Positions 53,739-64,000 of a DNA stretch of 64,000 nucleotides are shown in pieces (position 1 is the stretch's first letter; every line of letters starts with the position of its first letter). The position numbers and the translations under genes were made by a program. This DNA comes from Quadrisphaera setariae. GTDB lineage: Bacteria > Actinomycetota > Actinomycetes > Actinomycetales > Quadrisphaeraceae. The notes beneath the pieces were generated by a model. The model was not told the origin of the DNA. It saw only the letters and a program-made list of their open reading frames with translations, and did no database searches. The stretch spans positions 248,001-312,000 of the forward strand of contig NZ_VKAC01000003.1 in NCBI RefSeq assembly GCF_008041935.1, given 5' to 3'.

Positions 53739-54341
53739 TCAGCCGACGGTGAAGGTGACCTTGGCGGCGCCGGTGGGGACGGTGCCCTCACCGGCGGACT
53801 CGTCGGGCACCCAGACCTCGGCGGTGCACGGCGTGCAGGTGCCCTCCTGCACGGTCTGCGGGATGGAGAAGTCGCCGACCTGGCCGTTGGCGCCGGCGTC
53901 GGTGTAGCCGTCGGACAGCACCGCGCCGTCGGCCTGCGTGATCCTGTAGAGCAGCGTGCCCTCGGGCGCCGAGCCCTGGCCGACGATCCCCATCGGGCCG
54001 GCGGGGAGCCGCTCGCCCTCGGTGGGGGCGGTGATCACCACCGACGCCGACCTGCCGGTCCCGGTGGCCGCCGGCCCCGCGGCGGTGGCCGCGGACGCGC
54101 TCGCCGTGGTCGTGGCGCTGGAGGACGACGACGGCGGAGCGCTCGTGCCGGACGCGCCCGCGCTGCTGGTGCCGCCGCCGACCGGCTCCGTCTCGGGGGA
54201 GGCCTGCCCTCCGCACCCGGCCAGCAGGAGCGCGAGGGCGGCGGCGGGGACGGCCGTGCGGACCGCGAGGCGGGCGGTGCGACGGGCGGTCGTACCCGCG
54301 GTGGTGCGGCGCGCGTGCTGGGTCCGGGTCTGGGCTGGCAT
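53739..54341 (-). CDS. Lipoprotein with Gmad2 immunoglobulin-like domain
   Basis: A 200-residue exported lipoprotein. An Arg-rich N-terminus and hydrophobic segment end in the lipobox LLAGC, then comes a Ser/Thr/Ala linker, then a ~95-residue Gmad2-like beta domain (VVITAPTEGERLPAGPMGIVGQGSAPEGTLLYRITQADGAVLSDG ... GDFSIPQTV). CTPC may form a disulfide. Gmad2 occurs in spore-germination and surface proteins; no enzymatic role is expected. It sits where rsmE is often found. Confidence 0.85.
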   Translation of the reverse strand: MPAQTRTQHARRTTAGTTARRTARLAVRTAVPAAALALLLAGCGGQASPETEPVGGGTSSAGASGTSAPPSSSSSATTTASASAATAAGPAATGTGRSASVVITAPTEGERLPAGPMGIVGQGSAPEGTLLYRITQADGAVLSDGYTDAGANGQVGDFSIPQTVQEGTCTPCTAEVWVPDESAGEGTVPTGAAKVTFTVG

Positions 54342-54427
54342 GCCCCGTTCCTACCGCTGCGAGCGGTCCGCGGGGGGTGGAACGCGCCGACCGCGTCGGC
54401 CGGGTGACCCGATCGTCACCCGCTGGG

Positions 54428-54433
54428 TACGGT
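54428..54433 (+). promoter_or_regulatory. -10 element of leaderless promoter (HIT gene)
   Basis: TACGGT, six bases, then the GTG at 54440. Confidence 0.6.
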
Positions 54434-54439
54434 CGGCGC

Positions 54440-54787
54440 GTGGCCCAGGACCCCGACTGCATCTTCTGCCGCATCGCCTCCGGCGACGTGCCCGCAGACG
54501 TGGTGGCGCGCACCGACCGCGTCGTCGCCTTCCGCGACCTCGACCCGCAGGCCCCGCTGCACGTGCTGGTGGTGCCCGTGGACCACCACCGCGACGTGCC
54601 GGCCCTCGCCGCCGCCGACCCCGAGGCCCTCGCCGAGCTGACCGGCACCGCCGCGCGCGTGGCCGCCGAGCTGGGCGACGGGCAGTTCCGCTTCGTCTTC
54701 AACACCGGCGCGGGCGTGGGGCAGAGCGTCTTCCACGTGCACGGGCACGTGCTCGGCGGGCGGCCGATGGGCTGGCCGCCCGGCTGA
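54440..54787 (+). CDS. HIT-family nucleotide hydrolase (HINT-like)
   Basis: A 115-residue protein starting DCIFCRIASGDVPADVV with the CxxC of HINT proteins. The histidine triad FHVHGHVLGG places H99, H101 and H103 at the active site. HINT enzymes hydrolyse AMP-lysine or other aminoacyl/phosphoramidate nucleotides. The GTG start follows a leaderless -10. It is convergent with the GH15 gene with three bases between the stops. Confidence 0.95.
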   Translation: MAQDPDCIFCRIASGDVPADVVARTDRVVAFRDLDPQAPLHVLVVPVDHHRDVPALAAADPEALAELTGTAARVAAELGDGQFRFVFNTGAGVGQSVFHVHGHVLGGRPMGWPPG

Positions 54788-54790
54788 GGC

Positions 54791-56686
54791 TCAGCGCCCC
54801 GCGTGCTCGTGCACCGTGACGGCGGCGTTGACGAGCGCCAGGTGGCTCAGGGCCTGGGGCAGGTTGCCCAGCCAGTCGCCCGTGGCCGGGTCGACCATCT
54901 CAGCCAGCACCCCGACGTCGTTGAGCACCGGGGTCGGGCCGTCCACCAGCTGCTCCATCAGCGCGCGGGCCTCCTCGCCGCGGCCGCACAGCTGCAGCGC
55001 CGAGACCATCCAGAACGAGCACGCGACGAACGAGCCCTCCTCGGCCGCCGCGCCCGTGTACCGGTACAGGTGCGGCCCGTGCCCCAGCTCGCGGCGCAGC
55101 GCGTCCAGCGTGGAGCTCATGCGCTCCCCGCGGTCGAAGCCGCTGACCGCGTGCAGCAGCACCGAGGCGTCGAGGCGGTCGGTGCCGGGGTACCAGGTGT
55201 AGGCGCCCACCTCAGGTGACCAGCAGTGCTCGGCCACCCACTCTCGCACCAGCTCGGCCTCCGACCGCCAGCGCGAGGGGTCGCCGGGCACCTGGCCGAG
55301 CTCGGCGAGGTGGACGGCGTGGGTCAGGGCCTGCCAGCAGCCCATCTTGCTGCTCGTGTAGTGGCGGGCGGTGTGCAGCTCCCACATCCCGGCGTCGGGC
55401 TGGCGCCACCGGTCGCAGGCGACGTCGGCCGTGGAGGCGAGCAGCCGGCCGGTCTCGGCGTCCAGCGCCCCGCCACCGTCCACGTACAGGCGCAGGATGC
55501 TGAACAGGTCGCCGTAGACCCCCAGCTGCAGCTGCGAGGAGGCGGCGTTGCCGCGCACCACCGGTCCCGCGCCGCGCCACCCGGGCGCCTGCATCTGCTG
55601 CACCTCGCCGCGGGGGACCTCGCCCGAGAGCGCGTAGAAGACGTCGGGGGCGGTGCCGCGCTCGCGGATGGTGCGCAGGAGCCAGCTCACGGCGGCGTGC
55701 GGCTCCTCGCGCAGCCCGAAGCGCATCATCGCCTCGAGGGCGTAGGTGGAGTCGCGCACCCACGCGAACCGGTAGTCCCAGCACTTGCCGCCCGCCGGGT
55801 CCTCGGGCAGCGACGTGGTGGCCGCGGCGGCCATCGCCCCGCTGGGCGCGTGCAGCAGCAGCTTGAGCACCATGACGCTGCGGCGCACCGCGGCCTCCCA
55901 CGGCCCGTCCCAGGAGACGGTCCGGGAGTAGGCGCGCCAGTTGTCCGCCGTCCTGTCGATGCCGGCGTCCACGGCCCGCCCCGAGGGCATCCACAGCGGC
56001 TCGGCGGCGGTGGCGACCAGCCCGAGCACCGACCGCGAGCCGGCGGTGACCTCGAGGTCCACGCGGACCTCGCGCTCGGCGTCGGTGCGGTGCAGCCGCG
56101 TGGGCCCCTGCACGTCCTCGCCGGGCTCGAGCACCTCGGCCACCACGGCCATGGTCAGCCCGTCCACGCGCAGGAGCGCCCCCGCGGAGGACCCCTGGAC
56201 CCACGGGCCGGCCGTCCCCAGGCAGGTGCCGGGGCGCACGACGGCCCTCATCGGCACGCGCCCCTCGAGCCCCTCCACCCGGCGGCCCAGCTCCGCCCAC
56301 GGCAGCCGGCCCGCGACGCCCGTGCTGAGCGCGTCGGTCACGCGGACCCGGCCGCTGGCCGTGGTGTACGTCGAGGCGAGCACGTTGGTGTGCGGCACGT
56401 GCTCGCGGGAGGCCGTGAAGGGCTCCACCGGGCGCAGCTCCACGCACCCGCCGTCCGCCGGGTCGAGCAGGGCCGCGAAGGCGGGGGTGTCGTCCAGGTC
56501 CGGCAGGGGCAGCCAGTCGACCTGGCCGTCGCGCGCCACCAGCGCCACGGTCCGGCCGTCGCCCACGGCCGCGTAGGTGCGCAGGTCGGCCCAGCCGTGC
56601 TCGTCCCGCTCCAGGACCGGGGCGGGGTCGGGCGCGCCGCCGCCGGACCACAGCACGGGAGGGACGCCCCGGTGGGACCCGGGCAC
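54791..56686 (-). CDS. GH15-family glycosidase (glucoamylase/trehalase type)
   Basis: A 631-residue cytoplasmic protein (no signal peptide). The N-terminal beta-sandwich has IGDGRT-like VGDGRTVALVARDGQVDWLPLPDLDD. The (alpha/alpha)6 barrel has GKCWDYRFAWVRDSTYALEAMMRFG, the general acid in DAGMWELHTARHYTSSKMGCW and the general base in AEEGSFVACSFWMV. In actinobacteria such proteins hydrolyse trehalose or small alpha-glucans. The first ATG/GTG in frame is the GTG at 56686, without a good ribosome site. The frame stays open to 56797, where an ATC lies seven bases after a TAGCGT; see findings. Confidence 0.9.
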   Translation of the reverse strand: MPGSHRGVPPVLWSGGGAPDPAPVLERDEHGWADLRTYAAVGDGRTVALVARDGQVDWLPLPDLDDTPAFAALLDPADGGCVELRPVEPFTASREHVPHTNVLASTYTTASGRVRVTDALSTGVAGRLPWAELGRRVEGLEGRVPMRAVVRPGTCLGTAGPWVQGSSAGALLRVDGLTMAVVAEVLEPGEDVQGPTRLHRTDAEREVRVDLEVTAGSRSVLGLVATAAEPLWMPSGRAVDAGIDRTADNWRAYSRTVSWDGPWEAAVRRSVMVLKLLLHAPSGAMAAAATTSLPEDPAGGKCWDYRFAWVRDSTYALEAMMRFGLREEPHAAVSWLLRTIRERGTAPDVFYALSGEVPRGEVQQMQAPGWRGAGPVVRGNAASSQLQLGVYGDLFSILRLYVDGGGALDAETGRLLASTADVACDRWRQPDAGMWELHTARHYTSSKMGCWQALTHAVHLAELGQVPGDPSRWRSEAELVREWVAEHCWSPEVGAYTWYPGTDRLDASVLLHAVSGFDRGERMSSTLDALRRELGHGPHLYRYTGAAAEEGSFVACSFWMVSALQLCGRGEEARALMEQLVDGPTPVLNDVGVLAEMVDPATGDWLGNLPQALSHLALVNAAVTVHEHAGR

Positions 56687-56804
56687 GGGGGACCGCCGCG
56701 CCTCGTCGGCGCGCAGCCGCTCGGACGAGGCGCCGCCGGGGTGGTGGGGGGCTGCGCCGGACGGGGACGACGCGCGGGTGCTGTCAGTGGTGTCGATGCC
56801 CTCG

Positions 56805-56810
56805 ACGCTA
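56805..56810 (-). promoter_or_regulatory. -10 element upstream of GH15 gene
   Basis: TAGCGT on the minus strand, identical to the DUF3097 and histidine kinase elements. Confidence 0.5.
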
Positions 56811-56853
56811 GGTGGGTCGCGCCCGACGCGCCTCGCGGAACGCGCCCGCGGGG

Positions 56854-56873
56854 CAGCCGGCTCGGGCCGGCTG
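56854..56873. repeat. Inverted repeat between GH15 and phoH promoters
   Basis: CAGCCGGC-TCGG-GCCGGCTG, 8-bp arms, in the divergent promoter region. Confidence 0.6.
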
Positions 56874-56898
56874 ACCGTGCTCGACGGCTGACCGGCGC

Positions 56899-56904
56899 TA
56901 CCCT
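56899..56904 (+). promoter_or_regulatory. -10 element upstream of phoH
   Basis: TACCCT, 63 bases before the phoH ATG; heads the phoH-ybeY-corC-era operon. Confidence 0.45.
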
Positions 56905-56967
56905 TGACCTCGATCGGCCCCGGTCAGGGGCCCGGCCCGCAGGAGACCGGGGCGTCCAGCCCCTCCC

Positions 56968-58046
<1,079 letters not shown>

Positions 58047-58050
<4 letters not shown>

Positions 58051-58538
58051 GCGTCGAGGTGGTCGACGAGTCCGGCTTCACCGACCCCGCCGGCACCGGT
58101 GGTCCCGGCGTCGCCGTCGACGAGGTCTCGGAGCTGGCGCGCTTCGTGCTGGCCGAGATGCACGTGCACCCCGCCGCCGACCTGTCGGTGATCCTGGTCG
58201 ACACCACGGCGATGACGGCCCTGCACGAGCAGTGGATGGACGAGCCCGGCCCCACCGACGTCCTCAGCTTCCCCATGGACGAGCTGCGTCCCGGCAGCGA
58301 GGACGAGCCCAGCCCGCCCGGGCTCCTCGGCGACGTGGTGGTCTGCCCCGAGGTCGCCGCTCGGCAGGCGCGCGAGTCCGGCCACTCCACCGCCGAGGAG
58401 GTGCTGCTGCTCGTCACCCACGGCTGCCTGCACCTGCTCGGCTTCGACCACGCCGAGCCCGACGAGGAGCGCGAGATGTTCGCGCTGCAGCGCCGGCTGC
58501 TGCTGACCTTCCTGTCGCGCCGGCCCCAGCCCTCGTGA
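58047..58538 (+). CDS. ybeY: Endoribonuclease YbeY
   Basis: A 163-residue metal-dependent RNase for 16S rRNA 3'-end maturation and 70S quality control. The zinc motif [11 protein letters not shown] (residues 125-135) is intact. [10 protein letters not shown] and [10 protein letters not shown] are conserved. It is coupled to phoH (ATGA) and followed 27 bases later by the CorC-like gene. Confidence 0.97.
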
Positions 58539-58565
58539 CCCGCCCGTGACCCGCGTGGGTCGGTC

Positions 58566-60050
58566 GTGACCCCGGTCCCGGACGCCTCGCTGCCGTGGCT
58601 CGCGGCCGCCGCGGTGCTCGGGCTCGTCGTGGCCGGCTACCTCGCGGCCGCCGAGGCGGCGCTGTCGCGCCTGACGCGCGCGGAGGCGCAGCGCCTGGCG
58701 GCCGACGGGCGCCGCGGCGCGCCCGCGGTGGTGGCCCTCGTGGCCGACCCGGTGCCCGCCCTGTCGGTGGCCACCCTCGTGCGGGTCACCTTCGAGGCGC
58801 TGGCCACCGTGTGCGCAGCGCTCGCCTCCGCCGCGCTGTTCTCGCAGTGGTGGGCGGGCCTGGTCACCGCCGTCGTCATGGGCGGGGTGGTCTTCACCCT
58901 CCTCGGCGTGAGCCCGCGCACCGTCGGCCGGCAGGACCCGGAGGGGATGGCGCTGCGCTCGGCGGGGCAGCTGCGCGCGCTCACCACGGCGCTCGGCCCG
59001 CTCTCCCGCGGTCTCGTGGCCCTGGCCAACGCCGTCACCCCCGGGCGCGGCTACCGCGACGGCCCGTTCTCCACCGAGGGCGAGCTGCGCGAGCTGGTCG
59101 ACCGGGCGAGCGAGTCGGCGATCATCGAGGCCGGCGAGCGCGAGATGATCCACTCCGTCTTCGAGCTGGGTGACACCATCGTCCGCGAGGTCATGAGCCC
59201 CCGCACCGACATGGTGACCATCGGCGAGGACACCGGCCCCGGGGAGGCGCTCGACCTCTTCCTGGCCTCCGGGCACTCACGGCTGCCGGTGGTGGGCTCC
59301 ACCGTGGACGACGTGGTGGGCGTGCTCCACCTCAAGGACGTCGTCAGGGTGCTGCACGACCGGCCCGTCCGGCGCCGCGGCGCCACCACCCGGGCCCGCG
59401 ACCTGGCCCGGCGGCCGGTGTTCGTCCCGGAGACCAAGCAGGTCGACGCGCTGCTGCGGGAGATGCAGGGCGCCTCCCTGCACCTGGCGCTGGTCATCGA
59501 CGAGTACGGCGGGGTCGCCGGGCTGGTGACCCTGGAGGACCTCCTGGAGGAGATCGTCGGGGAGATCACCGACGAGACCGACACCGAGACCCCCGACGTC
59601 GTGCCCCTGGAGGACGGCGGCTTCCGCGTCAGCGCCCGGCTGCACGTGGAGGACCTCGGGGACCTGTTCGGCCTCGAGATCGACGAGGACGAGGTCGACT
59701 CCACCGGTGGCCTGCTCGCCAAGGCCCTCGGCACCGTCCCCGCCGAGGGCGACGAGGCCGAGGTGGCCGGCCTGGTGCTGCTCGCCGACGAGGTGGACGG
59801 GCACCGCATCACCACCGTGGTCGTCCACCGCGCCGAGGAGCCCGAGACGGGCGAGGACGACGACGAGGACGAGCGCGCCCGCGAGCAGCAGGAGAAGGCC
59901 GAGCGCAAGCGGGAGAAGCGCGAGCGCAAGGAGCGCGAGCGCGAAGAGCGCAGGCAGCAGGACGACGAGCGCAAGCAGCAGGACGAGGAGCGCGAGCGCG
60001 CCCTCGAGCAGCAGCAGCAGGAGCAGGAGCTGGTCCACGGTGAGCACTGA
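58566..60050 (+). CDS. CNNM/CorC-type CBS-domain membrane protein
   Basis: A 494-residue protein. The DUF21 (CNNM) transmembrane domain is at residues 1 to ~140, then two CBS domains (MSPRTDMVTIGEDTGPGEALDLFLASGHSRLPVVG; FVPETKQVDALLREMQGASLHLALVIDEYGGVAGLVTLEDLLEEIVGEI). A CorC/HlyC transporter-associated domain (residues ~345-425) follows. The last ~70 residues are a highly charged Glu/Lys/Arg/Gln helix, a probable coiled coil not general in the family. The proteins are linked to Mg2+/Co2+ handling. The end overlaps the era start by 11 bases. Confidence 0.93.
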   Translation: MTPVPDASLPWLAAAAVLGLVVAGYLAAAEAALSRLTRAEAQRLAADGRRGAPAVVALVADPVPALSVATLVRVTFEALATVCAALASAALFSQWWAGLVTAVVMGGVVFTLLGVSPRTVGRQDPEGMALRSAGQLRALTTALGPLSRGLVALANAVTPGRGYRDGPFSTEGELRELVDRASESAIIEAGEREMIHSVFELGDTIVREVMSPRTDMVTIGEDTGPGEALDLFLASGHSRLPVVGSTVDDVVGVLHLKDVVRVLHDRPVRRRGATTRARDLARRPVFVPETKQVDALLREMQGASLHLALVIDEYGGVAGLVTLEDLLEEIVGEITDETDTETPDVVPLEDGGFRVSARLHVEDLGDLFGLEIDEDEVDSTGGLLAKALGTVPAEGDEAEVAGLVLLADEVDGHRITTVVVHRAEEPETGEDDDEDERAREQQEKAERKREKRERKEREREERRQQDDERKQQDEERERALEQQQQEQELVHGEH

Positions 60051-61008
60051 CAGCAGCGAGGTCGCGCCCGGCACGGGCGGCGCAGGCGACGGGCACCGCT
60101 CGGGCTTCGCCTGCCTGGTGGGACGGCCCAACGCCGGAAAGTCCACCCTGACCAACGCCCTCGTGGGCGAGAAGGTGGCCATCACCTCGTCGCGGCCGCA
60201 GACCACGCGCCACACGGTCCGCGGGATCGTGCACCGGCCCGACGCGCAGCTGGTGCTGGTGGACACCCCCGGACTGCACCGCCCGCGCACCCTGCTGGGG
60301 CAGCGCCTCAACGACCTCGTCCTCGGGACGCTGGCGGAGGTGGACGTCATCGCCTTCTGCCTCCCCGCCGACGAGCGGACCGGTCCCGGTGACCGCTGGA
60401 TCGCCGCGCAGCTCGCGCAGGTGCGTCGCACGCCCGTCGTCGCCGTCGTCACCAAGACCGACAAGGTCGACCGGGGGCGTCTCGCGGAGAGGCTGCTCGA
60501 GGTGACGGCGCTCGGTGAGGAGGAGGGCCACCGGCCGTTCGCCGACGTCGTGCCGGTCTCGGCCACCGGTGACTTCCAGGTGGACGCCGTGACGCGCGTG
60601 CTGAGCTCCCACCTGCCTCCCGGGCCGCCGCTGTACCCCGACGGCGAGCTGACGGACGAGCCGGAGGCCGTCATGGTGGGCGAGCTGGTCCGCGAGGCGG
60701 CGCTGGAGGGCGTGCGCGACGAGCTGCCGCACAGCCTCGCGGTGGTGGTGGACGAGATGACCCCGCGCCTCGGTGAGGACGGGCAGCCCACGGGTCTGCT
60801 CAAGGTGCACGTGCTGCTCTACGTGGAGCGCGACAGCCAGAAGGGCATCGTCATCGGTCGGGGCGGGGCCCGCCTCAAGGAGGTCGGCACCACCGCGCGC
60901 CAGAACATCGAGGCGCTGCTGGGCACCCGGGTGCACCTGGACCTGCGGGTCAAGGTGGCCAAGGACTGGCAGCGCGACCCCCGCCAGCTGGCGCGCCTGG
61001 GCTTCTGA
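60040..61008 (+). CDS. era: GTPase Era
   Basis: A 322-residue GTPase that binds 16S rRNA and helps 30S assembly. G1 is GRPNAGKST (28-36), G2 TTRHT, G3 DTPGL and G4 TKTD. The C-terminal KH domain has ERDSQKGIVIGRGGARLKEVGTTARQNIEALLG. The GTG at 60040 lies inside the end of the preceding gene. The phoH-ybeY-corC-era set is a conserved actinobacterial operon. Confidence 0.97.
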   Translation: MSTDSSEVAPGTGGAGDGHRSGFACLVGRPNAGKSTLTNALVGEKVAITSSRPQTTRHTVRGIVHRPDAQLVLVDTPGLHRPRTLLGQRLNDLVLGTLAEVDVIAFCLPADERTGPGDRWIAAQLAQVRRTPVVAVVTKTDKVDRGRLAERLLEVTALGEEEGHRPFADVVPVSATGDFQVDAVTRVLSSHLPPGPPLYPDGELTDEPEAVMVGELVREAALEGVRDELPHSLAVVVDEMTPRLGEDGQPTGLLKVHVLLYVERDSQKGIVIGRGGARLKEVGTTARQNIEALLGTRVHLDLRVKVAKDWQRDPRQLARLGF

Positions 61009-61024
61009 GGCTCCGGGCGGGGCT

Positions 61025-61071
61025 GTGACGGGACCGTCACGGCGAGGTGCGGGACTGCCACAGCCGTGACG
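61025..61071. repeat. Cluster of GTGACG inverted repeats
   Basis: GTGACGG (61025-61031) pairs with CCGTCAC (61034-61040), and CGTCACGGC (61035-61043) pairs with GCCGTGACG (61063-61071). The two pairings are mutually exclusive. They lie between era and the secreted-protein gene, so they could be terminator or operator. Confidence 0.6.
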
Positions 61072-61142
61072 CCCGGCGGGCGCTCCTCCGGCGTCAACTG
61101 GTGGTGTCCGCAGGAAACCATCGCAGTCCCGGAGGTCCTCCC

Positions 61143-61895
61143 GTGCGCTCCACCCCCGTCCTCGTCGTCGCGGCCGCCCTCGTCGCCGCCACTGTCGCCG
61201 GTGGCCCGGCCCTGGCCGCTGTCGCCGCCCCCGTCCCCGCCGCCGCGAGCACCGCGGTCAGCGCTGCGGCGCGCTCGACGACCCCGGTCCGCTTCGCCCC
61301 GGGCGCCACCGCCGCCGCGGTGCGGGGCCACCTGGCCGCCGGCAGCTCGCGCACCTACGCCCTCGACCTGCGCGCCGAGCAGGTGCTGGAGGTCTCCTTC
61401 CAGCGGGGGTCGACCACGCAGGCGTTCACGCTCGTGGCACCGGACGGCACGCCGCTGCACACCGACCACGGGCAGGACCAGAGCGGCGGCACCTTCGTCG
61501 TCCCGGTCACCGGCACCTACCTGCTGGCGGTCCGCTCGGGCGCCGGCGCCGGCGCCGGCGCCGCCTACGCCCTGCACCTGACCGTCCCGCAGCAGCTGCG
61601 CTTCGCACCCGGTGCCACCTCCACGAGCGTGCGCGGCCAGCTGCCCGCCGGGGACGACCACCCGTACAGCTTCGCCGCGCGGGCCGGGCAGCGCGCCACC
61701 GTCTCCTCCAGAGCCTCCCGCCCTGACGCGGTGTGGTTCCTCGTGGGGCCCGACGGCAGCCCGCTGCACACCGACCACACCAGCGCCCAGCAGGGCAGCA
61801 CCACCGTCCAGCTGCCCGTCAGCGGCACCTACCGGCTGGACGTGCGCTCCGGTGCGGCGACCAGCTACGAGCTGGCCCTGTCCGTCCCGCGCTGA
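61143..61895 (+). CDS. Secreted protein with two tandem PPC-like beta domains
   Basis: A 250-residue exported protein. The signal peptide is ~30 residues (VLVVAAALVAATVAGGPALAA). Two homologous ~95-residue modules follow, each beginning RFAPGAT and containing PDG(T/S)PLHTDH, then TVQLPVSGTYRLDVRSG in the second copy, separated by Gly/Ala. They resemble bacterial pre-peptidase C-terminal domains but no protease is attached. The GTG at 61143 has GGAGG seven bases upstream. Role unknown; carbohydrate or protein binding at the surface is a guess. Confidence 0.8.
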   Translation: MRSTPVLVVAAALVAATVAGGPALAAVAAPVPAAASTAVSAAARSTTPVRFAPGATAAAVRGHLAAGSSRTYALDLRAEQVLEVSFQRGSTTQAFTLVAPDGTPLHTDHGQDQSGGTFVVPVTGTYLLAVRSGAGAGAGAAYALHLTVPQQLRFAPGATSTSVRGQLPAGDDHPYSFAARAGQRATVSSRASRPDAVWFLVGPDGSPLHTDHTSAQQGSTTVQLPVSGTYRLDVRSGAATSYELALSVPR

Positions 61896-61973
61896 CACCA
61901 GCGCCAGGGGGGGCGCCAGCGGTCGCGGACGGGTCGACGCGCGGGTGGCTGGCCCGGCGGGGCGGCCGGGGGG

Positions 61974-61979
61974 TAGGTT
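61974..61979 (+). promoter_or_regulatory. -10 element of leaderless promoter (leuA leader peptide)
   Basis: TAGGTT, seven bases, then the ATG of the leader peptide at 61987. Confidence 0.6.
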
Positions 61980-61986
61980 GGCCGCG

Positions 61987-62015
61987 ATGTTCGCGGTGAG
62001 CCTCCTCCTCGGCTG

Positions 62016-62040
<25 letters not shown>
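61987..62040 (+). CDS. Leucine leader peptide upstream of leuA
   Basis: A 17-residue ORF (MFAVSLLLGCRDEVSQP) with three consecutive CTC Leu codons (62002-62010) ending at TAG 62038-62040, 84 bases before leuA. Short leader peptides rich in the regulated amino acid are established upstream of leu/ilv genes in actinobacteria. Ribosome stalling at the Leu codons would alter folding of the hairpins that begin six bases later. The start is next to the predicted transcription start, so it should be translated without a ribosome-binding site. Confidence 0.85.
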
Positions 62041-63888
<1,848 letters not shown>

Positions 63889-63919
63889 CACGCTGCTGAC
63901 CGGTTGACCGGCTGACCGC

Positions 63920-63957
63920 CAGGTGGGCGCCGGGGCTCAAGCCCCGGCGCCCACCTG
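63920..63957 (+). terminator. Terminator after leuA
   Basis: A perfect 17-bp stem (63920-63936 with 63941-63957), loop TCAA. Nothing further is recognised to the window end at 64000. Confidence 0.88.
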
Positions 63958-64000
63958 CCGAAGCCACGTCGACGGCGGAGTGCGGGGGCGCTCGGCCGGG

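Noticed and set aside
61025-61071. GTGACG repeats as a confident terminator of era
   Set aside because: The competing short pairings are weaker than the perfect-stem terminators elsewhere here; kept only as a repeat cluster.

Overview
The window is a stretch of very GC-rich actinobacterial chromosome, densely packed with genes. The evidence is the extreme G/C third-position bias, many GTG starts, and the gene neighbourhoods ileS-folC, rne-rplU-rpmA-obg-proB, nadD-rsfS, leuS-comEA-comEC-holA-rpsT, lepA-hemW, and hrcA-dnaJ-phoH-ybeY-corC-era-leuA. Presence of an RNase E-type enzyme, a class F-like sortase, DUF3097, DUF4233 and a CIRCE-controlled hrcA fits a Kineosporiales-type actinobacterium, but that placement is an inference. 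I saw no phage, insertion sequence or CRISPR array. This is core chromosome with small accessory insertions.

Layout. 1-10 kb: the end of ileS, folC, a DUF2283-DUF1963 fusion, DUF4233, a heme oxygenase, ndk, a sortase translationally coupled to a DUF4397 surface protein, and a membrane-anchored unknown. 10-21 kb: an NYN-domain protein, RNase E, L21, L27, Obg, ProB (no proA follows), two small unknowns, NadD, RsfS, a phosphoglycerate-mutase-like phosphatase and tRNA-Ala(GGC). 21-31 kb: an ABC transporter divergent from a NarL-type two-component system, an acyl-CoA synthetase, MscL with a zinc ribbon, ChaB, a 41-residue Cys-containing peptide gene, a DUF4126-like membrane protein, a degenerate GGDEF protein and a UbiA prenyltransferase. 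31-46 kb: leuS, comEA, comEC, holA, rpsT, an ATP-grasp/alpha-E/transglutaminase operon, a secreted amidase and lepA. 46-64 kb: a frameshifted GNAT gene, MOSC, a second GNAT, hemW, DUF4870, DUF3097, hrcA-dnaJ, a Gmad2 lipoprotein, HIT, a GH15 glycosidase, phoH-ybeY-corC-era, a tandem-repeat secreted protein and leuA.

Regulation is unusually readable. A TANNNT-like -10 hexamer lies exactly 6 or 7 bases before the start codon of at least a dozen genes, which predicts leaderless mRNAs. hrcA has a CIRCE operator. leuA is preceded by a 17-codon leader peptide with three consecutive Leu codons and mutually exclusive hairpins, consistent with leucine attenuation. The leader peptide itself appears to be leaderless. 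Strong perfect-stem terminators separate convergent units. Many adjacent genes overlap as GTGA or ATGA, indicating translational coupling.
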